Shown in pieces: positions 51,303 to 60,147 of a stretch of DNA of 64,000 nt; position 1 is the stretch's first letter; every line of letters starts with the position of its first letter. Location of the stretch: assembly GCA_020634375.1 (NCBI GenBank), contig JACKBX010000003.1, positions 372,001 to 436,000 of the forward strand, read 5' to 3'. A program made the translations under genes and the position numbers. The notes below the pieces were generated by a model. That model ran no database searches, had not been told where the DNA came from, and worked only from the letters and a program-made list of their open reading frames with translations. Source of the DNA: Ardenticatenaceae bacterium (GTDB taxonomy: Bacteria > Chloroflexota > Anaerolineae > Promineifilales > Promineifilaceae).

Positions 51303-52039
51303 GAAGCAGACGGTGCGCTGTTTTTGCGCACAAAATAAAGATAGCCGCCCCCTAATATGACCGTAAACAGGAGCCATTGAATAGCATAGCTGAGATGCGG
51401 CCCCTCAGATAAATCAATTTCTGGTTCGGCACGGAAAGGCAGCTTGCTGTTATCTCCGGCAGGGGATTGCAAAATGTAAATGGGCAGCAATCGGTAAGGC
51501 ATTTGTGGTTGAATGGCGGCAATATCTACGCGGAACCATTCTTGTTGGGGTGCATCGGGTGGGGCAACGGCCGTGCGCGACAATGTTTGTGACAGCGCCA
51601 CATAGCCATCAATCGTAACAGGCCCTGTTTCGTCATAGGTTGCCCAATTTTCAGGAGGGGCTTCAGAGTCAGGTATCCAGCCGCGATCCACGAGCACGGC
51701 CGTTTCCGCGTCCAACATCAGCGGTGCAATCAGATGAATACCTGCCCGCCCTTGCCAATTTTGCACCTTCAACGCAAGCTGCTGCGAGAAGTCAAATTCG
51801 CCAACGGCCGTTACCCGGCGGTTTGGCAACTGCGTCAGCGTCGTATCTGTAGCAAACGCTCCCGTCAAAACCAGCGGATCAGCATCCAGCATAAGTTGCA
51901 ATTCCGCATTCGCCGCCCGACGCTGCGCCAACCGATCAAGCTGCCAAATACTCAGGCGCACCATCACGCCCATTGCCAGCAAAACAAGGAGAGTAGCCCA
52001 CCACCAACGACGATTGAACAAAGTACGCAAAAAGGTCAT
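51299..52039 (-). CDS. SURF1-family cytochrome oxidase assembly protein
   Basis: 246 aa. Two membrane helices (about 13-32, WWWATLLVLLAMGVMVRLS, and about 214-235) flank a periplasmic domain, the SURF1/Shy1 layout. Family motifs include IWQLDRLAQRRAANAEL near 31-47 and LVDRGWIPDSEAPPENWA near 127-144. The C-terminal helix carries HLSYAIQWLLFTVILGGGY. SURF1 assists heme A insertion into subunit I. It overlaps ctaG and the next gene by ATGA, so the three are translationally coupled. Confidence 0.9.
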   Translation of the reverse strand: MTFLRTLFNRRWWWATLLVLLAMGVMVRLSIWQLDRLAQRRAANAELQLMLDADPLVLTGAFATDTTLTQLPNRRVTAVGEFDFSQQLALKVQNWQGRAGIHLIAPLMLDAETAVLVDRGWIPDSEAPPENWATYDETGPVTIDGYVALSQTLSRTAVAPPDAPQQEWFRVDIAAIQPQMPYRLLPIYILQSPAGDNSKLPFRAEPEIDLSEGPHLSYAIQWLLFTVILGGGYLYFVRKNSAPSAS

Positions 52040-52992
52040 CGCTTAATACCCGGAGCTGCCAACGAACTCTCGTCAGCCCAATTCTTTTCCGTCAGCGCTG
52101 GTTTCTTCTCTTCATTGCCAAAATACCGACCAGCCAGAAGAAGAATGGCAAGAATGTACATCATACTGCCGGGAACCCACATAATCACGCCGCCAATACG
52201 CTGATCGTCCACAACAGAAATATTCCACAGGCGAGGAACGGCCAAATAGTACGTATATACTGGCTGCGGGGCAAAAGCCAATACAACACCCAGAGCCATA
52301 TTGGGCGGAATGGCCGCCAACACAAAAATGATACGCCCTAACAAGCCAATTTGCTTATGAATGCGTGGCCCTGCACCGGTAATGTGCCACCAATACAGCA
52401 TCCCCGCAGCAAAGAAGAAGAGGTGCTCTATGTCATGCACTACGTTATAACGCAGCGCTAAGTCATACGCGGTGGGATCGTGCCAGCCGATGACGGAAAT
52501 CACCCAAAAGAGCCAGATAACGCCCGGCGTTGTGGCGGCGCGTAGGCCGCGACGGAAAGCACTGTCGCGGTGCAGCAAACGGCTGATAGCGCCGCCTACG
52601 CGCTGGCGCAGTGTAGTGGGCAATCCCCACAGCATGAAAGGCATGGGGTTAGCAATCAGCAGCAACGGTGGCGCAATCATGATCAGCAACAGGTGTTGGA
52701 TCATATGCATGAAAAAAAGCTGTGAGGCCAGGGCATCAATGGGAGACAACAGGGACAGCGCAATGATTAGCAGCCCAGATACATAGGAAACCAGTCGCCA
52801 GCGGGCGGCAAGATGCCACTGGCTGCGTGTCTGGCGCTGTCGCCGCTCGCTTTGGCGCTGTGTGCGGGCGAAAGTGCGCTGCCGCAGCCGCCACCATCCG
52901 GTAATATAAAACGTCCCGGCCAGGGCCAGGACGATGATGACTTCTGGCCGCCAGTCCCAAGAGGAAAGGGCAGCGCGGGTGATGGGATCCAT
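52036..52992 (-). CDS. ctaG: CtaG-family cytochrome c oxidase assembly factor
   Basis: 318-aa polytopic membrane protein of the caa3_CtaG family, involved in forming the CuB site of caa3 oxidase. It has about seven helices. Conserved blocks are FFMHMIQHLLLIMIAPPLLL near 94-113, HDIEHLFFFAAGMLYWWHI near 190-208 with its paired His, and GSMMYILAILLLAGRYF near 270. A basic loop follows the first helix. It lies downstream of subunits III and IV in the operon. Confidence 0.9.
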   Translation of the reverse strand: MDPITRAALSSWDWRPEVIIVLALAGTFYITGWWRLRQRTFARTQRQSERRQRQTRSQWHLAARWRLVSYVSGLLIIALSLLSPIDALASQLFFMHMIQHLLLIMIAPPLLLIANPMPFMLWGLPTTLRQRVGGAISRLLHRDSAFRRGLRAATTPGVIWLFWVISVIGWHDPTAYDLALRYNVVHDIEHLFFFAAGMLYWWHITGAGPRIHKQIGLLGRIIFVLAAIPPNMALGVVLAFAPQPVYTYYLAVPRLWNISVVDDQRIGGVIMWVPGSMMYILAILLLAGRYFGNEEKKPALTEKNWADESSLAAPGIKR

Positions 52993-52995
52993 TTC

Positions 52996-53068
52996 GGTGA
53001 ACGGTAGCCAGTGACCAGTAATCAGTAAACGGAGAATAGTTAACCGATTACTGATTACTATTTACTGG
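52996..53068. repeat. CAGTAATCAGT/ACTGATTACTG spacer
   Basis: 73-bp spacer with CCAGTGACCAGTAATCAG on one side and GATTACTGATTACTATTTAC on the other, forming an imperfect stem. It lies between ctaG and coxC. Confidence 0.75.
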
Positions 53069-53731
53069 TTACATGGCGTGTACGGCCGTTCCAATCAAGT
53101 AAAGCGCCGGGTAAAAGAATACCCAAACCACATCGACGTAATGCCAGTAAATGGCGCAGGCCTCGACGCCCCAGTGTTTTTCCTGGGTGTAGAGTCCGCG
53201 ACGGCCGTTATTCCACACGATCATAATAAAGACGATGCCGCTGAGGACATGCAGAGCGTGCATCCCGGTCATGGCAAAGAAAATGCCAGAAATCACACCA
53301 TCAGACGGCCTGAGATGGCCGAACAACTCGATGCCAAACAATTCACCTTGCAGGCCAAAGATGTTCCATTCCATGACGACAACGCCGATGAAGAAGGCTG
53401 TGCCTAAAACGGCCGTTGTCAACAGCCCACTCAAAAAGCGCTTCTGATCATTCTGTCCCATCGCTGTTTCAGCGCGATTCATAAAAAAGCTGCTCAACAA
53501 CAGTACCGTCGTCGTAATCAGACCCAACTCCTGGCTCAATTCCGGGCGTACCACGCCGAGAACCGGATCATTCCACAGCACAAACCGGGCCACCAGCAGC
53601 GCCGCAAAGAGGAAAACCTCTGAGAGCATAAAGAGCCACAGCCCCAATCGATTCGCCTTTAATTGTTCCGGCCACGGCAGTTCATGGCTGTGTGCATGTT
53701 CTTCATGTGTATTGGCTATCATGCTACTCAT
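53069..53731 (-). CDS. coxC: Cytochrome c oxidase subunit III
   Basis: 220 aa from the ATG at 53731, which overlaps the upstream stop (TAATG) and has AGGAGG upstream; an earlier ATG at 53752 lies in the previous gene. It is a short COX III with five helices. Blocks seen are GLWLFMLSEVFLFAALLVAR near 32-51, ITTTVLLLSSFFMNRAE near 78-94, FFAMTGMHALHVLSGIVFI near 155-173 and YWHYVDVVWVFFYPALY near 198-214. It includes the conserved E and H residues of the family. Confidence 0.93.
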   Translation of the reverse strand: MSSMIANTHEEHAHSHELPWPEQLKANRLGLWLFMLSEVFLFAALLVARFVLWNDPVLGVVRPELSQELGLITTTVLLLSSFFMNRAETAMGQNDQKRFLSGLLTTAVLGTAFFIGVVVMEWNIFGLQGELFGIELFGHLRPSDGVISGIFFAMTGMHALHVLSGIVFIMIVWNNGRRGLYTQEKHWGVEACAIYWHYVDVVWVFFYPALYLIGTAVHAM

Positions 53732-53934
53732 TAATGACTTTCCTCCTGCCACAAACGCGCAATATGCATAAAGTTCTGCACAATAATCGCCGCTTTTAGC
53801 AGCCCAAGAATAAACAACAACACAGCCGAACCACTGGTTACACCAATGACGTATTCAACGGCCGTCAACACCGCCAGAACAAGCAGCGTAATCACACCCA
53901 AACGATACACCGCAGCTTTCTTCTCATTATTCAC
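53731..53934 (-). CDS. Cytochrome c oxidase subunit IV (CtaF-like)
   Basis: 67 aa from the GTG at 53932-53934 with GGAGG 10 bases upstream; a longer TTG-started frame has no better support. Two membrane helices (LGVITLLVLAVLTAVEYVIG and a second containing LLFILGLLKAAIIVQNFMHI) give the small prokaryotic COX IV fold. The His near the end of the second helix is typical of the family. It is translationally coupled to coxC. Confidence 0.85.
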   Translation of the reverse strand: MNNEKKAAVYRLGVITLLVLAVLTAVEYVIGVTSGSAVLLFILGLLKAAIIVQNFMHIARLWQEESH

Positions 53935-54002
53935 GTATCCAACACCTCCGCTCACATCTTCGACAACCTGCAAAAAGACATGCCATCGTCAATCCAAAAT
54001 CG

Positions 54003-55892
54003 TCAATCACCAGCCGGGGCTGGAGCCATTTGAATATAAGTGGATTCATCCAACCCATAATCGTACGGGTCGCCAACCACCTCAAACGGCACATCATAAT
54101 TAAACTCCGGCGCTGGCGACGGAATTTGCCATTCTGGGGAACGAGAGCGCCAGGGATTGGTCGCTGCCTTTTCCTGTGTCCGCGCACTAGAAATGAAATT
54201 GTAAACCATAATCAGGACAGACCAGCCAATAACCAGCGCAGCCATCGTCACCAAAATATGGGTTGCCTCAAATCCCAAACCCGCCTCATAATCAGCAATA
54301 CGGCGGCGCATCCCAGCAATACCCAGGCTCATCTGGCCGAAGCTCATCACCCAAAAGCCGGGCACCATCAGCCAAAAATGCAGGCGTCCCAACGATTCCT
54401 TGTACATACGCCCAGTAATTTTAGGATACCAATAGTAAAGCGCAGCAAAGAAGGGGAAAATAAACCCGCCAAACATCGTGGCGTGGAAATGCCCCACCAC
54501 CCAATAGCTGTCATGCAGATGCAAGTCTGTAGGCACAGTACCCAAAATCGGACCGCTGATACCACCAATCAAAAACACCGAGATGGCTCCCAGAGTGAAC
54601 AACATCGGTGTTTCAAAACTCATTTTGCCTTCCCACAATGTTGCTACCCAGCTAAAGAATTTCACGCCAGTAGGAATGGCTACAAACATAGTGGTAAACA
54701 TGAAGAGATAACGCAAAGAATCAGCCATCCCGGCCGTGAACATATGGTGCGCCCATACTAGAAAACCCACCAGGGCAATACCGAGGCTGGAAAGGGCAAT
54801 CCATTTATACCCAAACAGCGGCTTACGCGTGAATACGGGCAGCAGTTCGCTGATGACACCCAAACCAGGCAGCACAAACACATACACCACCGGGTGAGAA
54901 TAGAACCAGAAAAGATGCTGGTAGAGAATGGGGTTGCCACCGCCCACCGGGCTGAAGAAATTCAGGCCAATCGCACGTTCAGCAATGGACATCATCAAGG
55001 CAACGCCCACCGTTTGCGTGGCTGTAAACTGAATCAATGAGGCTGCCACGGCCGCCCACACAAAAATAGGCATACGGAACCAGGTCATTCCCTTGGCCCG
55101 CATTGTCGCCGTTGTCACAATGACGTTGATGGCGCTGGCAATGGACGAAAAGCCATTGATCCAAAAGCCCAGCAAGAAAAGCTGCACACCAAGTGGCGCA
55201 CGCAGACTCAAGGGGGCATAACCCACCCAGCCAGTGTCCCAGCCACCTACTGCCATCCCCGCCAAAATCAACACCACCGAAGGCACGCCAACCCAATAGC
55301 TGAAAGCATTCAAACGGGGGAAGGCCATATCTGATGCGCCAATCATTAGCGGAACCAGGTAGTTGGTCATCGCACCCACACCTAGCAAAATGCTGGCAAT
55401 CATCACAATGCCGTGTGCACTGAACAAAGTGTTGTATTGATCATTGGTCAACCACTGCATACCAGGCTGCGCTAATTCAATGCGGAAAATGATGGCGAAA
55501 ATGCCACCGACCAACAAAACCAAAATGCTGGTGATGCCATACTGAATGCCGATGACCTTATGGTTAACGTCTACGTTCAAGTAGCGTGACCATTCTGGTT
55601 TCCCCGCGGGTGCGCCGTGATTCAAAGGTGTTTTCAACCCAATCATCCATTTGAACCAGTCAGTGAGAACACCTGCTGCTGATAAAAACCCTATCACGCC
55701 AATAATTGCGCCAAAAACGAAGCTGGATTCGGCGACTTCTGTGCCAAACAGGTTAAATGTTGCGCCAGTTGGCGACAATCCCATCGCGCCGCGAATTGCT
55801 TCCAGAAAACCAATTCCCAAAAGCGTTCCGACAAGCTGCCCAATGAGGCCACGCACATATGCTGATGTAAGAATGATTCTTAACTTGCCCAT
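54003..55892 (-). CDS. coxA: Cytochrome c oxidase subunit I (A2-type)
   Basis: 629-aa catalytic subunit reducing O2 to water with proton pumping. Heme/CuB ligands: low-spin heme His in LFSAHGIVMI near 157, CuB His and the Tyr cross-link in FYSHPVVYVFVLPG near 331, WAHHMFTAG near 381, and paired His in VGHFHATMFG near 467. The YSHPxVY form replaces the Glu of A1-type enzymes and marks the A2 group. An N-terminal extension of about 105 residues with two extra helices and a proline/Gly-rich loop precedes the usual start (HKVIGIQYGITSILV). The C-terminal tail after about 560 is cytosolic and proline-rich. Confidence 0.95.
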   Translation of the reverse strand: MGKLRIILTSAYVRGLIGQLVGTLLGIGFLEAIRGAMGLSPTGATFNLFGTEVAESSFVFGAIIGVIGFLSAAGVLTDWFKWMIGLKTPLNHGAPAGKPEWSRYLNVDVNHKVIGIQYGITSILVLLVGGIFAIIFRIELAQPGMQWLTNDQYNTLFSAHGIVMIASILLGVGAMTNYLVPLMIGASDMAFPRLNAFSYWVGVPSVVLILAGMAVGGWDTGWVGYAPLSLRAPLGVQLFLLGFWINGFSSIASAINVIVTTATMRAKGMTWFRMPIFVWAAVAASLIQFTATQTVGVALMMSIAERAIGLNFFSPVGGGNPILYQHLFWFYSHPVVYVFVLPGLGVISELLPVFTRKPLFGYKWIALSSLGIALVGFLVWAHHMFTAGMADSLRYLFMFTTMFVAIPTGVKFFSWVATLWEGKMSFETPMLFTLGAISVFLIGGISGPILGTVPTDLHLHDSYWVVGHFHATMFGGFIFPFFAALYYWYPKITGRMYKESLGRLHFWLMVPGFWVMSFGQMSLGIAGMRRRIADYEAGLGFEATHILVTMAALVIGWSVLIMVYNFISSARTQEKAATNPWRSRSPEWQIPSPAPEFNYDVPFEVVGDPYDYGLDESTYIQMAPAPAGD

Positions 55893-55978
55893 AAATCCTC
55901 CAATTTTAGCTATTAGCTGTTAACTTTGAGCGGCTAACTGTTTTCACTGACCGCCAGCTACCAACTTCTAGCTACCAT

Positions 55979-57052
55979 TTACTTCAAGGTCTGCATGTAA
56001 GCGATAATATCGTTAATGATGTCTATTTCGACTCCCTCAGTGGCCGCAATTTCAGCTTGTTTGGCGCTGAATTGGTCTCCGAAGTCGGCTGGCATTTGCA
56101 CAGCCTCAAACCCGGCTACGATTTGCGATTGCGGGTCGAGAATAGATTGGCGAATGTAGGCATCGTCTACGGTGACAGTTGTGCCATCGGTGAGTTGTTC
56201 GGAACGGCCGTACACACTCAACCAACTTGGCGCAGTCGCTGCCGTACCGTCAATCGTATGACAGCCCTCACAGGCAAAACCCTCATTGCTATACCAGAGC
56301 GCCCCACGTTCCTCAGGCGTCATCTCGCCAAACTTTGGCGCATTCATCCGTTCATCAGCCCAGGCCGTAAACTCAGCCTGCTCCAGTACGCGCACCGGGG
56401 CCAGCATATTCGCATGGTCAAACCCACAAATTTCGGCGCAGCGCACCTTGTATTCCCCGGCCATTGTCGGCGTAATCCGCAGCGTCGTCGTCCGCCCCGG
56501 CACAGCATCCTGCTTCACACGAAACTCTGGAACCCAAAAAGAATGCAATACATCCGAAGAAGACAATTCCAACACCACCGGCTGATCTTTCAGAAGCACC
56601 AATTCTGCCGAGTTAATATCTTCGTATTCTGGATATTGAAAACTCCAGGCCCACTGCCGCCCCGTCACCTTAATCGTCATCTCATCAGGGACTGGGCTGA
56701 GCAGTTGTTTTAACGTCACCCCACCCCAAATGCCGAACCCGACCACGGCAAAAACCGGCACAACGGTCCAAATGATTTCTAACGCTGTATTGCCATGCAC
56801 ATGCGGCCCGTCTGTTTCATCCCCTGGCTTGCGCCGGAACACCACAGCAGAATAAAACACCAAGACCATAATCAATGCAAACAAAAAAGAGATCATCCAA
56901 AAATGACCCTCAAACATTGTGTCAATTGAGACACCCTGCTCACTTGCCTGCACTGGCAGTTGGAACATCGGCCCAAACACCAGGAATTTCAACCCAAGCG
57001 TCGTAAGCACAACTAATACAGCCACAATGATGAAATGCTTGTACTTGCCCAT
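55979..57052 (-). CDS. coxB: Cytochrome c oxidase subunit II fused to cytochrome c
   Basis: 357 aa, caa3-type subunit II. Two N-terminal membrane helices (about 7-25 and 50-72) lead to the CuA domain (about 115-225), with DVLHSFWVPEF near 157-167 and the CAEICGFDHANML ligand set near 207-219. A cytochrome c domain follows at about 245-357 with CEGCH near 262-266 (heme) and Met in VQMPADF as axial ligand. Electrons flow from the fused cytochrome c to CuA. No lipobox is evident. The gene leads the oxidase operon, upstream of coxA by 86 bases of repeat-rich spacer. Confidence 0.95.
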   Translation of the reverse strand: MGKYKHFIIVAVLVVLTTLGLKFLVFGPMFQLPVQASEQGVSIDTMFEGHFWMISFLFALIMVLVFYSAVVFRRKPGDETDGPHVHGNTALEIIWTVVPVFAVVGFGIWGGVTLKQLLSPVPDEMTIKVTGRQWAWSFQYPEYEDINSAELVLLKDQPVVLELSSSDVLHSFWVPEFRVKQDAVPGRTTTLRITPTMAGEYKVRCAEICGFDHANMLAPVRVLEQAEFTAWADERMNAPKFGEMTPEERGALWYSNEGFACEGCHTIDGTAATAPSWLSVYGRSEQLTDGTTVTVDDAYIRQSILDPQSQIVAGFEAVQMPADFGDQFSAKQAEIAATEGVEIDIINDIIAYMQTLK

Positions 57053-57262
57053 AAACCCTACCTTCTATCTCTCCTTTACCAACCAAACATCACCGCTTTC
57101 CACAAATCAAGCGAAAAAAACCTAGACAATCATCAGGCACAATGGCCGTTCGGCCACAAGGGAAACGCTTTGTCCGCTACCTGACGCCTCACAGGCGCTT
57201 TGGCAAATTATCAAAGCATCTACCCTAACCCAATGCTGGCTACGTAAAGCCAACAAACATAT

Positions 57263-57277
57263 GCACGCCAGGCGTGC
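57263..57277. other. 15-bp palindrome downstream of the membrane protein gene
   Basis: GCACGCC and GGCGTGC flank a single A in the 244-bp gap upstream of coxB. No T-tract follows. It may be a weak terminator for the upstream gene or an operator for the oxidase operon. Confidence 0.35.
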
Positions 57278-57296
57278 CTTAACAAACTAGAAAAGC

Positions 57297-58040
57297 TTAA
57301 CCAGGGATATTGAAATATATGACCAGGCCAACACCTAACCCAACCACAATTAAACCAGAGAGAATGATCCAGATTGTGTCCCAAGGAATAGGACCATAAT
57401 CTGTGGCTTCAATCGCTTCCAAGCGCTGCGGGCGAATCCAAAAAGCCAAAAATATCAAGGCTAATAAGACAAATCCACCCACAATAGCTACAGAAGTGCT
57501 GAAAGCAAAGCTGCCCATTGTTAACTCTGCGCCATCTGGTACAAATGCTTTGTTCAGGATCATAGCCCCTGCCACAGTGAAGAGAAGGACAATTAAGGAA
57601 GTACTCACAACTGACCAACGTGGCAGTGTATGAGCAGGTACAGGCCCAGCTTTGCGGTCTGCACGTAGCTCTTTCATGCGCTCCGTTTCCCGTTGTGCCA
57701 ATGTAGACAAATGTGCCTGATAGGTTTCACTTTCCTTAACGACTTCTGTTTGCTTATTGAGGAACAAGTTAATCGCCCCCAACACCCCACCAACACCCGC
57801 TACTAAAACGATAACAACAACAGCGAGCAGACCAACTGCCAGGAGGCTGTTTATTTCTTCTAGTCCAAAGAGGGGAAAGGGTAGTGTGATTGTTGAAATT
57901 TCTGGACGTACGGCCGTACTCCCACCCTGACCTCGGCTAAAGGCACTTGTGATCAAAGGCCAAGATGCGGCCAATATGCTAGTAACTATCAATACAACAA
58001 AGATAACGACCCAGTTTTTGACAGATTCTTTTCTGTTCAA
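57297..58040 (-). CDS. Five-helix membrane protein, unknown function
   Basis: 247 aa. Five hydrophobic segments: about 10-30 (WVVIFVVLIVTSILAASWPL), 60-92 (SLLAVGLLAVVVIVLVAGVG), 142-165, 172-200, and 222-245 at the very end. A charged coiled region (TEVVKESETYQAHLSTLAQR, then ETERMKELRADRK) lies between the second and third. No known family was recognised. The gene is directly upstream of the oxidase operon on the same strand, so it may serve the respiratory chain. It starts about 120 bases after the sigma-factor gene. Confidence 0.65.
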   Translation of the reverse strand: MNRKESVKNWVVIFVVLIVTSILAASWPLITSAFSRGQGGSTAVRPEISTITLPFPLFGLEEINSLLAVGLLAVVVIVLVAGVGGVLGAINLFLNKQTEVVKESETYQAHLSTLAQRETERMKELRADRKAGPVPAHTLPRWSVVSTSLIVLLFTVAGAMILNKAFVPDGAELTMGSFAFSTSVAIVGGFVLLALIFLAFWIRPQRLEAIEATDYGPIPWDTIWIILSGLIVVGLGVGLVIYFNIPG

Positions 58041-58164
58041 GAGGCTCTCTCCTGTTTAGAAATTCTTTGGGCTGATCACTCTAATCACACCAATTGCGGA
58101 TTTTAGCACATGAACAACATGCTGCAAGAAAGGTTAAAAGTTTACCTAATGCAACACCAAGGGT

Positions 58165-58758
58165 TTAATTTGTAGATTTGCGTCCTATGCGCTGAAGCAA
58201 GGTACGCGGGTGAGCAACCGGTACCGCACCTTTTTGCATGTCTTCGCGCAAAGCAAGTAAAGTACGATGGTATAGGGATTTGATAGCTCCTTCGCTGCGC
58301 CCCATAATGTCGCCGATTTCGGCATTTGGCAATCGTTCTACAAATTTGAGGGTCAGAAGTTCCTGCCGGTCAGTTGGCAGCCGACGGATTGCCAAAGCCA
58401 ATCGTTCCCTATCTTCCATAAGTTCGGTAAAGAATTCAGGGCTTTCGCCATGCGCGTGCCACTGCACAATGTCGTCAAGGGCGATAATCTGACGACGGCT
58501 GCGGTCACGGTGCCAGTTTGCTACCAGGTTATGGGCAATCCGGTAAAGCCAAGCGGAGAAAGGGACGCCTTGATGTTCATAGTTGCCAATGTGCTGCATG
58601 GCACGCATGAATATTTTGGCCGTGAGGTCTTCGGCATCGGCGGCATTGCCGGTACGATAGTAGACGTAATTATAAATTCGCTCAACATAGCGTTCGTATA
58701 ATTCGCCAAAAGCCTCTTTATCTTGCTTGGCGCGGTCGATGAGTTCTTTTTCGTCCAT
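58165..58758 (-). CDS. ECF RNA polymerase sigma factor
   Basis: 197 aa from the ATG at 58758; the longer frame from 58800 lacks family sequence. Region 2 (about 12-85: EAFGELYERYVERIYNYVYY, DAEDLTAKIFMRAMQHI, FSAWLYRIAHNLVANWHRD) and region 4 (about 130-185: LPTDRQELLTLKFVERLPN, GRSEGAIKSLYHRTLLALR) are clear. Basic C-terminal tail. No anti-sigma gene is adjacent, unlike the factor at 34379. It is divergent from the deacetylase gene and lies upstream of the membrane protein and oxidase operon. Confidence 0.88.
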   Translation of the reverse strand: MDEKELIDRAKQDKEAFGELYERYVERIYNYVYYRTGNAADAEDLTAKIFMRAMQHIGNYEHQGVPFSAWLYRIAHNLVANWHRDRSRRQIIALDDIVQWHAHGESPEFFTELMEDRERLALAIRRLPTDRQELLTLKFVERLPNAEIGDIMGRSEGAIKSLYHRTLLALREDMQKGAVPVAHPRTLLQRIGRKSTN

Positions 58759-58832
58759 ACTTGGTTTGTAGCAGTATATCAGTCTGATTCTAAGTGGCAA
58801 AAAACGGCCGTTCCCATTCCACTCAAGAAAGT

Positions 58833-58872
58833 GCCCCTTTCGTAGGAAAGGGCCCCTTTCGTAGGAAAGGGG
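58833..58872. repeat. Tandem hairpin repeat in the sigma/deacetylase spacer
   Basis: Two adjoining copies of CCCCTTTCGTAGGAAAGGGG-like hairpins (about 20 bp each, 8-bp arms around GTAG), at about 58833-58853 and 58853-58872. They sit upstream of the candidate promoter at 58886 and could be protein-binding sites or folded RNA. Confidence 0.7.
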
Positions 58873-58885
58873 TAGCTTAATCGGC

Positions 58886-58914
58886 TTGACGGCACATAGC
58901 GGGTCGGCTATGCT
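58886..58914 (+). promoter_or_regulatory. Candidate sigma-70 promoter of the deacetylase gene
   Basis: TTGACG (58886-58891) and TATGCT (58909-58914) are 17 bases apart, close to consensus, with an expected start about 27 bases before the ATG. The best promoter match seen in the window. Confidence 0.55.
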
Positions 58915-58947
58915 CGCACCTGCTGATTTTTTTGGTAGTTATGGTGT

Positions 58948-60075
58948 ATGAGTTCTCAAGAATTTTCACGTAAGCGTAATGGTAGCGGCTGTGTCAGCGC
59001 CTTTCTGGTGCTGGTTAGTATTTTGTTTATTATGGGCGCAGTTTGGGGAAGCCAGGATGATGCAGGCGCAAAAACGGCCGTCCTCCTCACCCCGCCCACC
59101 TTAATCAGCCAAATCACGCCCACAGCAACGGCCGTGCCTGCCACACCCACCCTCCGCCCCACCTCAACCAGCACACCCACGCCTTCGGCAACGTCTACAC
59201 AAACGCCTACAGAAACACCCTCGGTAACGCCAACCACGCCCCCCACCGAAGAGCCAGTTGAGACAGATTCGCCCACAGCAACGGCCGTGCCCCCCACCTT
59301 CACCCCCACAGCCACACCACTGCCGCTGCCCACCCCCTCCGGCACATACAGTTGGACCCTGCAAGTGCCCATCCTCATGTACCACTACATCAGCGTACCC
59401 CCTGAGGACGCCGACATCTACCGCACCGACCTCTCCGTCACCCCAGACGACTTCCGCGCCCAAATGGCCTATCTCGCCGAAAACGGCTACACCACCATTG
59501 ACTTCTACGACCTCTCACGGGCCATCGCCGCCAAAATCGAATTACCCCCCAAGCCCGTCATCATCACCCTGGACGATGGCTACCGTGACAACTACGAAAA
59601 CGCCTTCCCCATCCTGCAAGAATACGGTCACACAGCCACCTTCTTCATCGTCAGTGAATTCATCGACAGCGGCAACGAAAACTATCTCACCTGGGAGATG
59701 GTCGAGGAAATGGCCGCCGCCGGGATGCGCTTCGAGTCCCATTCCCGCTCCCACCCCGATTTGCGCGGCCAGCCGCGAGATTACCTCATCTGGCAAATCC
59801 TCGGCTCGCAAGAAACCATCGCTTATCACATTGGCTACACACCGCGCTACTTCTCCTATCCCGCCGGGCAATATGACGACGACACAATAGACGTGTTGCA
59901 AGCGTTAGATTTTTGGGGAGCGGTAACAACCGCCGGCGGCAAATGGCAAGGCTTTGATGACCGCTACATGTGGACGCGCCTGCGCGTGCGCAACACCACG
60001 CCTTTGCCAGAATTTATTGATTTGGTTGACCCCGGCGACATCATCAGCGGGCTGCCTATTGATGGCAGCCAGTAA
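58948..60075 (+). CDS. Membrane-anchored polysaccharide deacetylase
   Basis: 375 aa. A membrane anchor (about 14-32: VSAFLVLVSILFIMGAVWG) is followed by a Thr/Pro-rich wall-spanning linker (about 45-130, with TATAVP-type words coded by ACGGCCGT sites). The NodB-homology domain (about 135-345) shows VPILMYHYIS, catalytic Asp pair in ITLDDGYRDNY near 206-216, and metal His in FESHSRSHPD near 260-269. It probably removes acetyl groups from peptidoglycan or exopolysaccharide outside the membrane. The C-terminus ends with a short Pro-rich tail. Confidence 0.9.
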   Translation: MSSQEFSRKRNGSGCVSAFLVLVSILFIMGAVWGSQDDAGAKTAVLLTPPTLISQITPTATAVPATPTLRPTSTSTPTPSATSTQTPTETPSVTPTTPPTEEPVETDSPTATAVPPTFTPTATPLPLPTPSGTYSWTLQVPILMYHYISVPPEDADIYRTDLSVTPDDFRAQMAYLAENGYTTIDFYDLSRAIAAKIELPPKPVIITLDDGYRDNYENAFPILQEYGHTATFFIVSEFIDSGNENYLTWEMVEEMAAAGMRFESHSRSHPDLRGQPRDYLIWQILGSQETIAYHIGYTPRYFSYPAGQYDDDTIDVLQALDFWGAVTTAGGKWQGFDDRYMWTRLRVRNTTPLPEFIDLVDPGDIISGLPIDGSQ

Positions 60076-60086
60076 TCAGATACGCA

Positions 60087-60119
60087 ACAAAAAACCCCAG
60101 CCTGCTTAACAAACTGGGG
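60087..60119 (-). terminator. Terminator of the nucleotidyltransferase-like gene
   Basis: CCCCAG and CTGGGG arms (60095-60100 and 60114-60119) with a run of six A residues before them, which gives TTTTTT on the minus strand. It lies between the two converging genes. Confidence 0.7.
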
Positions 60120-60147
60120 CCACTAATTATCCACTGCCAGCAACCAG

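Noticed and set aside
53935..53973. Longer TTG-started version of the subunit IV gene
   Set aside because: The added residues are not conserved-looking, and a GTG with a GGAGG site fits better.
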